DNA of 64,000 nucleotides, taken from the NCBI RefSeq assembly GCF_902491285.1, contig NZ_CABUHK010000018.1, positions 1 through 64,000 of the forward strand, in the 5' to 3' direction. This document shows, in pieces, positions 10,436 through 19,059 of this stretch. Position numbers and translations under genes: made by a program. The notes under the pieces were generated by a model. That model saw only the letters and a list, made by a program, of their open reading frames with translations. It did not search any database and was not told the origin of the DNA. This stretch comes from an uncultured Bacteroides sp. GTDB taxonomy: Bacteria > Bacteroidota > Bacteroidia > Bacteroidales > Bacteroidaceae. The first letter of the stretch is position 1, and each line of letters opens with the position of its first letter.

Positions 10436-11365
10436 TTATTTCTTTTCGGCAATTCGTAATTTGGCGCTTCTCGACCGTGGGTTTCTCTCTATCTCTGCCT
10501 GGTCGGGCACAATCACCTTGTTGTTGACGAGACGGAAAGGGGTTTGCAGATTGCCGAAAAAGTCGGTATCTGCCTTGCCTTCCACATTACCTGTCTTCAT
10601 AATGTTCTTTACCATACGGTCTTCCAGTGAGTGATAGGTGATTACTACCAGTCTGCCGCCCGGTTTTAACGCTTCGGTAGCAGCCAGCAGCATCTCTTTC
10701 AATGCTTCCATCTCCTGGTTTACTTCAATTCGCAGTGCCTGAAATACTTTCGCAAGTTCTTTCTTCTCGCGTTCACGGCCGAAAAGCGGTTTGATGACTT
10801 CCAGAAACTCACCAATCGTCCGTATAGTGCGTCCGCTTCTGGCTTTGAGTATGACGGAAGCCAGTTTGCGGCTGTTTTTCAGTTCTCCATACAGATAGAA
10901 AATGTTTGCCAGGCGTTCTTCCTCGTAGGTATTTACGATATCTGCCGCTGTGAGTCCTGCACGCTTGTTCATACGCATATCCAGCTCTCCGTCGAAACGG
11001 AAAGAGAAACCGCGTTCGCTATCATCGAAGTGGTGGGAAGATACGCCGAGGTCGGCTAGAATCGCATCTACCTGCTCGATGTCATGATAGCGCAGGAAGT
11101 TGTGCAGATAACGGAAGTTGCTGCGCACAAAGATAAAATGGGGGTCGTCGACAATGTTCCGTTCGGCATCCTCGTCCTGGTCGAATCCCAGAAGTCGTCC
11201 GCCCTCACCGAGCCGTGAAAGAATCTCGCGCGAATGTCCCGCTCCTCCGAAAGTAACGTCTACATACGTTCCGTCCGGCCGGATATTCATTCCGTCAACG
11301 CTTTCCTTTAACAGTACAGGCACATGATATGTCAGTTCATCTTTCTCCATCTTGTCTATTTTCAT
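10436..11365 (-). CDS. rsmH: 16S rRNA m4C1402 methyltransferase
   Basis: S-adenosylmethionine-dependent N4-methyltransferase acting on C1402 of 16S rRNA (formerly mraW). The protein has up to 309 residues. The start region HVPVLLKESV is followed by the SAM-binding motif VDVTFGGAGHS, then the GVSSHHFDDSERGFSFR region and YHSLEDR near the C-terminus, all hallmarks of RsmH. The frame opens at 11365; an internal ATG at 11350 fits the family start slightly better. Either start overlaps the 3' end of mraZ, so the two are probably translationally coupled. Confidence 0.95.
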   Translation of the reverse strand: MKIDKMEKDELTYHVPVLLKESVDGMNIRPDGTYVDVTFGGAGHSREILSRLGEGGRLLGFDQDEDAERNIVDDPHFIFVRSNFRYLHNFLRYHDIEQVDAILADLGVSSHHFDDSERGFSFRFDGELDMRMNKRAGLTAADIVNTYEEERLANIFYLYGELKNSRKLASVILKARSGRTIRTIGEFLEVIKPLFGREREKKELAKVFQALRIEVNQEMEALKEMLLAATEALKPGGRLVVITYHSLEDRMVKNIMKTGNVEGKADTDFFGNLQTPFRLVNNKVIVPDQAEIERNPRSRSAKLRIAEKK

Positions 11366-11807
11366 CGTTCATAATTTCTTCTAATGCCGCTCCGAACTCT
11401 TCGGGTGACATAAACGGCTGTTCCGCCCGCTCTTTCGACCAAATCTCTATTTTGTTGTCAATGCCGATAAAGCGTATATCCCCATGGATATTGCAAATCT
11501 GCAAATATCGTTTCGGGATGAGTATGCGGCCGTTATTGTCGGGTGTCACCACTTCAACGTCGCTCACAAACTGCCTGAAAATGAGTTGATGTTTGCTGTT
11601 CCATTTGTTGAGCCTGCTGCGAAGCTCGTTCAACTCCTCGTTCCACACGCTCTCGGGGTACAGAGTCAGACAGTCCTGGAATACGTCTTTACGCATGATG
11701 AGCCTCTCTTCAGAAGCAGCTTGCAGTTGCTTCCTGAAGATGGCGGGGATGAACACCCTTCCTTTGGTGTCCGCCTTGGCTTCAATATTACCTAAAAAAC
11801 GTATCAT
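11337..11807 (-). CDS. mraZ: Transcriptional regulator MraZ
   Basis: DNA-binding regulator of the dcw operon with two tandem SpoVT/AbrB-like folds. From the ATG at 11807 the protein has 156 residues, beginning MIRFLGNIEAKADTKGRV; the DTKGRVFIP and DNNGRILIP segments mark the two half-domains. The frame could be opened further upstream at 11861, but that would read through the operator repeats and break the family start, so 11807 is preferred. It is first in the operon and overlaps rsmH at its 3' end. Confidence 0.93.
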   Translation of the reverse strand: MIRFLGNIEAKADTKGRVFIPAIFRKQLQAASEERLIMRKDVFQDCLTLYPESVWNEELNELRSRLNKWNSKHQLIFRQFVSDVEVVTPDNNGRILIPKRYLQICNIHGDIRFIGIDNKIEIWSKERAEQPFMSPEEFGAALEEIMNDENRQDGER

Positions 11808-11830
11808 TACCTTATTATAATAAGCGACTG

Positions 11831-11871
11831 TAAAAGTATGAAATTCCCCACAATTCCCCACAATTTTCCAT
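11831..11871 (-). promoter_or_regulatory. dcw operon promoter with MraZ-type operator repeats
   Basis: Read on the minus strand, two exact 10-bp copies of GTGGGGAATT (11852-11861 and 11842-11851) follow a degenerate copy ATGGAAAATT (11862-11871). E. coli MraZ binds TGGGN direct repeats with 5-bp spacers, the same 10-bp period. A TACTTTTA box (11831-11838), one base from the Bacteroides TAnnTTTG element, lies directly downstream, so the repeats cover the upstream promoter region. This suggests autoregulation by the adjacent mraZ. Confidence 0.75.
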
Positions 11872-12043
11872 GGAAAACTTTTGGAGAAGTTTTCAACCGA
11901 TTGTTAAATGTCTATTTGCTTGAAAATGACGGTGCTTTGAGAAGGCTTTGCTGGTGGGGCAATCGACTTTGGAAATCAGAAGGTTTTGTCTGTATAGGAA
12001 AAATAGATTGTCAGGCGATAAATCTTTTTTTTTCTTGGCGGCA

Positions 12044-12083
12044 AAGAAAAAAGGCAGAAGGTGATAGAAACCTTTCTGCCTTT
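12044..12083 (-). terminator. Intrinsic terminator of the ECF sigma gene
   Basis: The arms AAAGGCAGAAGGT and ACCTTTCTGCCTTT form a 13-bp stem with one bulged base and a 7-nt loop. On the minus strand it is followed by TTTTTTCTTT. It lies about 75 bp past the sigma-factor stop and insulates the dcw promoter. Confidence 0.8.
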
Positions 12084-12157
12084 GAATCATTGACACAACT
12101 AAAAAATTACATCTGAATATTTATTCTGAAATCAAGAGTTATATAGTTAAGGCTGGT

Positions 12158-12661
12158 TTAGCGGAAGTCTTTCAATTCTTCCTGTAATTTCTGGCGTGTG
12201 AAGAAGATGCGGCTTTTCACTGTGCCTAGCGGGAGGTTCAGCTTTTCCGCAATCTCACGGTATTTGAATCCTGAAACGTGCATGGCAAACGGAACTCTGT
12301 ACTCTTTGGGAAGTTTGTTCACTACGCGGTGCATCTCTTTCAGATCGTACGCTCTTTCGGTGCTTTCCGAACTTGCGTCTTGCGGCAGGTTCAGATGGTA
12401 TAAGTTGTCGGTCTGGTCAATAAAAGTCTGGTCGCGAACCACCTTACGGTAGTTGTTGATAAATATATTGCGCATGATAGTGTACATCCATCCTTTGAAA
12501 TTCGTGTCAGGCATGTATTTATCTTCATTATCCAATGCTTTCAATGAGGTTTCCTGCAACAAGTCGTTTGCTTCTTCGCGGTCGGTTGTCAGTTTATAAG
12601 CGAAGCGAAGTAGCTCGTCCTGTACTCCTACTAAATCTTTTCTGAAGCTTAAACTTTTCAT
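12158..12661 (-). CDS. ECF-type RNA polymerase sigma factor
   Basis: A 167-residue sigma-70-family factor from the ATG at 12661 (starting MKSLSFRKDLVG). Region 2 contains EEANDLLQETSLKAL and FKGWMYTIMRNIFINNYR. Region 4 contains LPKEYRVPFAMHVSGFKYREIAEKL followed by GTVKSR, the recognition helix-turn-helix. No anti-sigma gene lies beside it on either side, unlike the FecI/FecR-type sigma factors common in Bacteroides. It is divergent from the glycine-lipid genes. Upstream extension to 12763 would add an unconserved leader and is not favoured. Confidence 0.92.
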   Translation of the reverse strand: MKSLSFRKDLVGVQDELLRFAYKLTTDREEANDLLQETSLKALDNEDKYMPDTNFKGWMYTIMRNIFINNYRKVVRDQTFIDQTDNLYHLNLPQDASSESTERAYDLKEMHRVVNKLPKEYRVPFAMHVSGFKYREIAEKLNLPLGTVKSRIFFTRQKLQEELKDFR

Positions 12662-12754
12662 ATGCGTTGCTTTTAAATTGTGAATATTCGTTCGTAAATT
12701 TTGATGTTGCAAGTTTACGGCATTTTCGAGAACCGGACGGGAGGGAATCCGACT

Positions 12755-12821
12755 AAAAAACACCCGAAAACTATCCGCGGATAGTTTTTAGGTGGTATTT
12801 GATAGTTTTTGGGTGGTATTT
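12755..12821. repeat. Three-copy 21-bp repeat and palindrome between sigma and gls genes
   Basis: GATAGTTTTTAGGTGGTATTT (12780-12800) is followed at exactly 21 bp by GATAGTTTTTGGGTGGTATTT (12801-12821). An inverted third copy starts at 12776 and runs left, so copies 1 and 2 form the perfect palindrome AAAACTATCC-GC-GGATAGTTTT (12767-12788). The array lies between the divergent sigma and glsA starts and looks like a regulator-binding site. Confidence 0.75.
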
Positions 12822-12863
12822 TTTTGCCTTCTGAACTTAAATCCTGCATTTTCTACCGAATTA

Positions 12864-12895
12864 TTGCAATTAATAAAAAAGAACCGCTAATTTTG
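12864..12895 (+). promoter_or_regulatory. Promoter of the glycine-lipid genes
   Basis: TTG (12864-12866), 21 bp, then TAATTTTG (12888-12895) matches the Bacteroides -33/-7 consensus exactly. The predicted transcript starts near 12900, about 20 nt before the glsA ATG. Confidence 0.65.
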
Positions 12896-12919
12896 TGGCA
12901 TCATTTTTATTTGAAAAGA

Positions 12920-13738
12920 ATGACTGATGACTCTTTATTTTTGATTGATGTCGATAAGATACTTCGGACGAAGGCTTCGAAGCACTATAAGTACATCCCT
13001 AAGTTTGTGACTTCTTATTTAAAAAGAATCGTTCATCAGGATGAGATAAACATATTCCTGGATGAATCGAAAGACAAGGTGGGAGTGGACTTTCTAGAAG
13101 CATGTATGGGCTTTCTAGACGCAAAAGTAGATGTGAAAGGCATTGAGAATCTTCCCAAAGACGGGCTGTATACTTTCGTTTCCAATCATCCGCTGGGCGG
13201 ACAAGACGGAGTTGCGCTGGGCTATGTGCTGGGGCGTCACTATGACGGAAAAGTGAAATATCTGGTAAATGACCTGCTGATGAACTTGCGCGGACTTGCT
13301 CCGCTTTGTATTCCGATTAATAAAACAGGGAAGCAGGCGAAGGACTTTCCGAAAATGGTGGAAGCCGGATTCCAGTCCGATAATCAACTGATCATGTTTC
13401 CCGCCGGGTTGTGCTCGCGTCGTTATAACGGAGTGATTCGTGATCTGGAATGGAAAAAAACATTTGTGGTAAAGAGCGTACAAACAAAACGTGATGTGAT
13501 ACCTGTGCACTTTGGCGGCAGGAATTCTGATTTCTTCTACAATCTGGCCAATATTTGTAAGGCATTGGGGATTAAGTTTAACATCGCTATGTTGTATCTT
13601 GCGGATGAAATGTTTAAAAACCGCCATAAAACTTTTACTGTCACCTTTGGTAAACCTATTCCCTGGCAGACTTTCGATAAGTCGAAAACACCTGCACAGT
13701 GGGCTGAATACGTAAAGGATATTGTATATAAACTGTAA
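12920..13738 (+). CDS. glsA: Glycine-lipid O-acyltransferase (PlsC-like)
   Basis: Probably esterifies a second fatty acid onto the 3-hydroxyl of N-acyl glycine to make mature glycine lipid. The 272-residue protein has a PlsC-like acyltransferase fold: the catalytic SNHPLGGQDG motif (the NHxxxxD form), then MFPAGLCSRR, equivalent to the PEGTR block. It is followed after 26 bp by the N-acyltransferase gene. I recall this adjacent pair as BT_3458/BT_3459 (glsA/glsB) in B. thetaiotaomicron. The ATG at 12920 is chosen over an earlier frame opening because it follows the promoter and starts the conserved region. It has also been annotated as a hemolysin-type acyltransferase. Confidence 0.85.
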   Translation: MTDDSLFLIDVDKILRTKASKHYKYIPKFVTSYLKRIVHQDEINIFLDESKDKVGVDFLEACMGFLDAKVDVKGIENLPKDGLYTFVSNHPLGGQDGVALGYVLGRHYDGKVKYLVNDLLMNLRGLAPLCIPINKTGKQAKDFPKMVEAGFQSDNQLIMFPAGLCSRRYNGVIRDLEWKKTFVVKSVQTKRDVIPVHFGGRNSDFFYNLANICKALGIKFNIAMLYLADEMFKNRHKTFTVTFGKPIPWQTFDKSKTPAQWAEYVKDIVYKL

Positions 13739-13764
13739 CTGATAGAACAACTATAACAAGGAAT

Positions 13765-14778
13765 ATGGAAGATATTATTAAACCGATAAGCAAGGAACTG
13801 CTGAAGGCAGAGTTGACGGAGGACAAACGCTTACGAATGACGAATAAGAGTAATAATCAGATTTATATTATTACTCACCTGAACGCTCCTAATGTGATGA
13901 GGGAAATCGGTCGTTTGCGTGAGATAGCTTTCCGTGCTGCCGGTGGAGGGACAGGTTTGTCAATGGATATTGATGAATACGACACAATGGAGCATCCTTA
14001 CAAGCAGTTAATTGTATGGAACCCGGAAGCGGAAGAAATTCTGGGGGGATATCGGTATCTGCTCGGGACAGATGTGCGCTTTGATGAAAAAGGGGCGCCG
14101 ATTCTGGCTACTTCCCACATGTTCCATTTTTCGGATACTTTTATTAAAGAATATCTGCCTCAAACAATCGAATTGGGACGCTCGTTTGTGACGCTTGAAT
14201 ACCAGTCTACCCGTGCCGGAAGCAAAGGTCTGTTTGCTTTGGATAATCTTTGGGATGGATTGGGGGCGTTGACTGTTGTCATGCCGAATGTGAAATACTT
14301 CTTTGGTAAAGTGACCATGTATCCCAGTTATCACCGTCGCGGTCGCGATATGATTCTTTATTTCCTCAAGAAGCATTTCTGTGATAAAGAACATCTGGTG
14401 ACTCCAATGGACCCGTTAAAATCGGAAACTTCCGAAGAAGAACTGAAAGCGTTGTTCTGCAAGAATACGTTTAAAGAAGATTATAAGATTCTGAATTGTG
14501 AGATTCGCAAATTAGGATATAATATTCCACCGTTGGTAAATGCTTATATGAGTTTGAGTCCCACTATGCGTATGTTTGGCACAGCTATCAACTATGAGTT
14601 TGGGGATGTAGAAGAAACCGGAATCCTGATTGCTGTAGATGAAATATTGGAGGACAAGCGCATGCGCCACATCCAGACGTTTATTGAAAGTCATCCGGAT
14701 GCGTTGAAAATGCCTTGTGAGGAGGATGAGGCGTTTACTCCTAAAGTCGTTACACCGCAGGCAGACTGTTACCGTTAA
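13765..14778 (+). CDS. glsB: Glycine N-acyltransferase (OlsB-like GNAT)
   Basis: Likely transfers a 3-hydroxy fatty acyl chain to the amino group of glycine, giving the N-acyl glycine used by the O-acyltransferase just upstream. The 337-residue protein has an OlsB-like GNAT region: RLREIAFRAAGGGTG, then YRYLLGTD, ELGRSFVTLEYQ and the C-terminal NAYMSLSPTMRMFGTAIN segment. Gene order and spacing match the B. thetaiotaomicron glycine-lipid pair. Its last 29 bp overlap the 3' end of the convergent dGTPase-family gene. Confidence 0.87.
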   Translation: MEDIIKPISKELLKAELTEDKRLRMTNKSNNQIYIITHLNAPNVMREIGRLREIAFRAAGGGTGLSMDIDEYDTMEHPYKQLIVWNPEAEEILGGYRYLLGTDVRFDEKGAPILATSHMFHFSDTFIKEYLPQTIELGRSFVTLEYQSTRAGSKGLFALDNLWDGLGALTVVMPNVKYFFGKVTMYPSYHRRGRDMILYFLKKHFCDKEHLVTPMDPLKSETSEEELKALFCKNTFKEDYKILNCEIRKLGYNIPPLVNAYMSLSPTMRMFGTAINYEFGDVEETGILIAVDEILEDKRMRHIQTFIESHPDALKMPCEEDEAFTPKVVTPQADCYR

Positions 14779-16096
14779 TCTTGCGGTAGAGGTCAAGAGC
14801 AAAGACATCGGTCATTCCCGATATATAATCAAGTACCGCCTGTATTCTTTCATAGAGTGCAGGCGCTTTTATATTATACTGGCTTGAAACCCGGTTAATC
14901 AGAAGCTCGGAGTAAGCCTTTCCGGGGGAGGTCACGGCGTCTATCATCAGTTCGAGCAGCGTGCTGATGACACGGAAACCGGCCAGCTCAATGTCTAATA
15001 CGTCCCGCGAACGGTAAATCTTCTTCAAAGAGACTTCGGCACAGTGCTTGTACGCTTCTGCCGGGCGTTCGGAGACGTGCTTGATAAGTGCCCCTTCGAA
15101 AGTGCCGGATAATATCTCTTGTTCGTGTTCGAGGAACACGCGGGTACATTCACGGATCAATAACCCGATAACGGAAGAACGCAGGTAAGCGATTTGCTCG
15201 TTTGTGTCGTTGACAATCAGGAACGTTTTCCGGATATGCTCCTGCCGCTTTTCATCGAAATATGCCATTAACAACTCTTTTGTCTCTTCCGTAGTGAGTA
15301 TTTTTAGCTTATGGGCGTCCTCAATATCCATCATCTGATAGCAAATGTCATCTGCAGCTTCGACTAGATAGACCAGCGGGTGGCGTGCATACTTTAAAGG
15401 ATGCTCATTCAGCAAGGTCAATCCCAGCTCTGTCGCAATCTTATGAAAACTCTCTTCTTCGCTGACGAAAAAGCCGAATTTCGATTTTTTACCTGCCAGG
15501 CTCGATGAAAAGGGATATTTTACAATAGATGCTAATGTGGTATACGTCAATACAAATCCACCTTTCCGGCGTCCCTCAAACTGGTGAGTCAAGAGGCGGA
15601 ATGCGTTCGCATTTCCTTCAAAATGTGTCAAATCTTCCCATTCCATCGCAGAAAGTTGAGTCCCGTCCGGTTGTTTTTCTTTCAGACGCAACCCTTTTCC
15701 TTCGGAGAAAAAAGTGGATATCGCCCGTTCGCCGGAGTGTCCGAAAGGCGGGTTGCCCAAGTCATGTGCCAGGCAAGCAGCGGATACAATAGAACCAATC
15801 TCCGGCAGAAAAGACTCTTGAAGCTCCGGCTGCCGTTGCAGGATGGCTTTGGCTACATCGTTGCCTAACGAACGGCCTACACAGGAAACCTCGAGGCTGT
15901 GTGTGAGCCGGTTGTGCACGAAGACGCTGCCCGGCAGAGGAAATACTTGTGTCTTGTTCTGCAGTCTGCGGAAAGGCGCGGAAAAGATAAGACGGTCATA
16001 ATCCCGTTGAAATTCCGAGCGGTTCTCCTGACGCTCTTCGTGGAATTCTTCCATTCCGAAGCGTTTGGCTGATATTAGTTGATTCCAATTCATCAT
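14750..16096 (-). CDS. dgt: dGTPase-family deoxynucleotide triphosphohydrolase
   Basis: Hydrolyses a dNTP to the nucleoside and triphosphate. The 448-residue HD-domain protein has RLTHSLEVS (metal-ligand His66) and AHDLGNPPFGHSGE, with the HD pair at residues 111-112. Further ligands lie in EAADDICYQMMDIEDA. It starts MMNWNQLISAKRFG; the second Met is equally good. It is convergent with and overlaps glsB by 29 bp, and is divergent from dut, so two dNTP-pool enzymes are neighbours. Whether dGTP is the true substrate cannot be judged from sequence. Confidence 0.92.
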   Translation of the reverse strand: MMNWNQLISAKRFGMEEFHEERQENRSEFQRDYDRLIFSAPFRRLQNKTQVFPLPGSVFVHNRLTHSLEVSCVGRSLGNDVAKAILQRQPELQESFLPEIGSIVSAACLAHDLGNPPFGHSGERAISTFFSEGKGLRLKEKQPDGTQLSAMEWEDLTHFEGNANAFRLLTHQFEGRRKGGFVLTYTTLASIVKYPFSSSLAGKKSKFGFFVSEEESFHKIATELGLTLLNEHPLKYARHPLVYLVEAADDICYQMMDIEDAHKLKILTTEETKELLMAYFDEKRQEHIRKTFLIVNDTNEQIAYLRSSVIGLLIRECTRVFLEHEQEILSGTFEGALIKHVSERPAEAYKHCAEVSLKKIYRSRDVLDIELAGFRVISTLLELMIDAVTSPGKAYSELLINRVSSQYNIKAPALYERIQAVLDYISGMTDVFALDLYRKINGNSLPAV

Positions 16097-16220
16097 TTTA
16101 GTTACGATTTGACTATTTACGGTTTACAATTTGGGGAACGGTACATTATTTAACTGCAAACTTAACTATTTTTCAGTTCAAAATGTGTATTTTCGCCCGT
16201 TAAATAGTAAACATGCATTT

Positions 16221-16655
16221 ATGAATATTCAAGTTATCAATAAATCGAAGCATCCGCTTCCGGCTTATGCCACCGAATTGTCTGCAGGAATGGATATCCG
16301 CGCTAATCTTTCTGAGCCTGTCACACTGGAACCACTGCAGCGTTGCCTGGTGCCGACAGGGTTGTATATTGCTCTTCCGAAGGGTTTTGAGGCACAAATC
16401 CGTCCCCGTAGCGGACTGGCTATCAAGAAAGGTATTTCCGTGCTCAACTCTCCGGGGACGATTGACGCGGACTATCGGGGGGAAATCTGCATTATCCTGG
16501 TCAATCTGTCTTCTGAGCCTTTTGTGATTGAAGACGGTGAACGTATTGCGCAGATGGTGATAGCAAAACATGAGCAGCCGGCATGGCAGGAAGTGGAAGT
16601 GTTGGACGAAACAGAACGGGGAGCCGGCGGCTTCGGTCATACAGGAAAAAAATGA
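16221..16655 (+). CDS. dut: Deoxyuridine 5'-triphosphate nucleotidohydrolase
   Basis: Hydrolyses dUTP to dUMP and pyrophosphate. The 144-residue protein has the five trimeric dUTPase motifs: [39 protein letters not shown] and the C-terminal [10 protein letters not shown] arm. The ATG at 16221 gives the normal length; the open frame upstream (from 16131) lacks conservation. The stop overlaps the next ATG (ATGA at 16652-16655), which indicates translational coupling to a TPR lipoprotein of unrelated apparent function. Confidence 0.96.
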   Translation: MNIQVINKSKHPLPAYATELSAGMDIRANLSEPVTLEPLQRCLVPTGLYIALPKGFEAQIRPRSGLAIKKGISVLNSPGTIDADYRGEICIILVNLSSEPFVIEDGERIAQMVIAKHEQPAWQEVEVLDETERGAGGFGHTGKK

Positions 16656-18496
16656 AAAGGATAGTGTCATTCATACTGTTAAGTACTTTGCTGCTTACTT
16701 CCTGTATGGCTGCACAGGTGGTAGGGAGTGTAGCCGGCGGCACGGCTGTGGTGTCGGGATATGCTCTTGGTACGAATGCAGTAGCAAAGAAAGTAAAGAA
16801 AAAGAAGGATAAGAAGAGAAAACTCCGGAAAGAGAATGTTGTTGTTCCGCAATTAACGGCGGAACAACAGCGCAAATATGACTATTTCTTTCTGGAAGCC
16901 ATGCGGATGAAGGAAAAGAAAGAATACGATGCTGCTTTTGGTTTGTTGCAGCATTGTTTGGATATCAATCCGAATGCTTCTTCCGCGCTTTACGAGGTTT
17001 CCCAGTATTATATGTTTCTCCGTCAGGTTCCGCAGGGGCAGGATGCGTTGGAGAAGGCAGTGGCTTATGCACCCGACAATTACTGGTATAGTCAGGGATT
17101 GGTCAATTTATATCAGCAGCAGAATGAATTGGATAAAGCGGTTGTTTTACTCGAAGGAATGGTTACCCGCTTTCCGGCGAAACAAGAGCCCTTGTTCAGT
17201 CTGCTTGACATTTACAGTCGTCAGGAAAAGTATACTGATGTGATTTCCACTCTGAACCGTTTGGAGAAGCGTTTGGGCAAGAACGAACAGTTGTCTATGG
17301 AGAAATTCCGTATCTATCTCCAGATGAAAGATGATAAGAAAGCATTTCAGGAGATTGAGAGCCTGGTACAGGAATATCCGATGGATATGCGCTATCAGGT
17401 AATCCTGGGGGATGTATATCTACAGAATGGAAAGAAAGAGGAAGCCTACGAGACATATCAGAAAGTGTTGGCGGCAGAGCCGGACAATCCGATGGCTCTT
17501 TTTTCAATGGCTTCTTATTATGAACAGACCGGGCAGAAAGAATTGTACCAGCAACAACTGGATACATTGTTGTTGAACAAGAAAGTGACTCCTGATACGA
17601 AAATCAACGTCATGCGTCAGATAATCGTGGAGAACGAGCAGTCTTCGGCCAAGGACAGTACTCAGGTGATTGCTTTGTTTGACCGGATGATGAAGCAGGA
17701 TCAGGATGACCCGCAGGTGCCGATGCTTTATGCGCAGTATCTGCTGTCGAAGAATATGGAACAGGAAGCTGTCCCGGTATTGGAACAGGTCGTTGATTTA
17801 GACCCGACCAACAAGGCTGCCCGCCTGATGCTGGTCAGCGCTGCCGTGAAGAAGGAGGATTACAAGCAGATTATAAAAGTGTGCGAACCGGGCATTGAGG
17901 CTACTCCGGATGCTTTGGACCTTTATTATTATCTGGCTATTGCCTATCATCAGGCGGAGCAGGCAGACAGTGTGTTAAGTGTCTGCAACAGGGCGCTGGA
18001 GCACATAACTCCCGATACCAGAAAAGAAATCATCTCGGATTTCTATTCGATAATGGGGGATATTTATCATACAAAAAAGCAGATGAAAGAGGCCTATGCG
18101 GCTTACGATTCAGCTTTGGTGTACAATCCTTCCAATATCGGCGCACTGAATAATTACGCTTATTATCTGTCGGTGGAACGCCGTGATTTGGATAAAGCGG
18201 AAGAAATGAGTTACAAGACCGTAAAGGCGGAACCCAATAACTCCACTTATCTCGACACGTATGCCTGGATTCTTTTTGAAAAGGGAAATTATGCGGAAGC
18301 CCGTATCTACATTGATAATGCGATGAAGAGCGACGGAGAGAAAAGTGATGTGATTGTAGAGCACTGCGGAGATATTTACTTTATGACCGGTGATGTGGAA
18401 GGTGCGTTGAAATACTGGAAGCAGGCACAGAAAATGGGCAGTGAGTCGAAAACATTGAAACAGAAAATAGAAAAGAAGAAATATATTGCCGAATGA
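16652..18496 (+). CDS. TPR-repeat lipoprotein
   Basis: A 614-residue exported lipoprotein: signal peptide with lipobox LLTSC (Cys18), a short glycine-rich then strongly lysine-rich linker (residues 25-60), and tetratricopeptide repeats to the C-terminus. Repeat signatures such as [34 protein letters not shown] and [15 protein letters not shown] are spaced about 34 residues apart. TPR lipoproteins scaffold envelope assembly complexes. Its partners may be the DUF4292 lipoprotein and EnvC-like protein with which it overlaps by 4 bp each. The precise role is unknown. Confidence 0.88.
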   Translation: MKRIVSFILLSTLLLTSCMAAQVVGSVAGGTAVVSGYALGTNAVAKKVKKKKDKKRKLRKENVVVPQLTAEQQRKYDYFFLEAMRMKEKKEYDAAFGLLQHCLDINPNASSALYEVSQYYMFLRQVPQGQDALEKAVAYAPDNYWYSQGLVNLYQQQNELDKAVVLLEGMVTRFPAKQEPLFSLLDIYSRQEKYTDVISTLNRLEKRLGKNEQLSMEKFRIYLQMKDDKKAFQEIESLVQEYPMDMRYQVILGDVYLQNGKKEEAYETYQKVLAAEPDNPMALFSMASYYEQTGQKELYQQQLDTLLLNKKVTPDTKINVMRQIIVENEQSSAKDSTQVIALFDRMMKQDQDDPQVPMLYAQYLLSKNMEQEAVPVLEQVVDLDPTNKAARLMLVSAAVKKEDYKQIIKVCEPGIEATPDALDLYYYLAIAYHQAEQADSVLSVCNRALEHITPDTRKEIISDFYSIMGDIYHTKKQMKEAYAAYDSALVYNPSNIGALNNYAYYLSVERRDLDKAEEMSYKTVKAEPNNSTYLDTYAWILFEKGNYAEARIYIDNAMKSDGEKSDVIVEHCGDIYFMTGDVEGALKYWKQAQKMGSESKTLKQKIEKKKYIAE

Positions 18497-19059
18497 AAAG
18501 GATAGTTTATCTATTGCTGGTGGTAGTCGTGCTGGCCGGCTGTAAGAGTTCGAAGCGCCTGGCGACTTCGGAAACGAAGGCTCCCGTATCCAGCTATCTG
18601 ACCTCCAAGCTTCAACTGACTATTCCCAACAAAAAAGGGGGGAGCATGTCCGTAGGAGGAACAATGAAGATGAAAACTCACGAACGGGTACAAGTCTCTC
18701 TGCTGATGCCTATTCTGCGTACGGAAGTTGCCCGTATCGAGATTACTCCTGACGAGGTGTTGTTGGTAGACCGGATGAACAGGAGATTTGTCCGTGCGAC
18801 GAAAGAGGAGTTGAAAGGAATGTTGCCGAAGAACGCGGAGTATTCCCGTCTGGAAAAGATATTGATGGATGCTTCCCTGCCCGGCGGCAAGACGGAACTG
18901 ACGGGAAAAGATGTAGGTATCCCTTCGCTGGAGAAAGCAAAAGTACAACTTTATGAGTTTTCCACGAAAGAGTTTTCCATGACTCCTACGGAACTGACTT
19001 CTAAATACAGGCAAGTTCCTTTGGAAGAACTAGTAAAAATGCTGACGGCTTTGTTATGA
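18493..19059 (+). CDS. DUF4292 family lipoprotein
   Basis: A 188-residue lipoprotein with lipobox LAGCKSS (Cys17). The body resembles the Bacteroidetes DUF4292 family and has the look of an LolB/LolA-type incomplete barrel (SVGGTMKMKTHERVQVSLLMP, ITPDEVLLVDRMNRRFVRAT), although a role in lipoprotein trafficking is only inference. It overlaps the TPR gene and the EnvC-like gene by ATGA junctions, so the three are translated as a unit. Confidence 0.82.
   Translation: MKRIVYLLLVVVVLAGCKSSKRLATSETKAPVSSYLTSKLQLTIPNKKGGSMSVGGTMKMKTHERVQVSLLMPILRTEVARIEITPDEVLLVDRMNRRFVRATKEELKGMLPKNAEYSRLEKILMDASLPGGKTELTGKDVGIPSLEKAKVQLYEFSTKEFSMTPTELTSKYRQVPLEELVKMLTALL

Noticed and set aside
11838..12116. Small plus-strand frame in the mraZ-sigma gap
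   Set aside because: It covers the MraZ operator repeats and the terminator hairpin and has no recognisable protein features.
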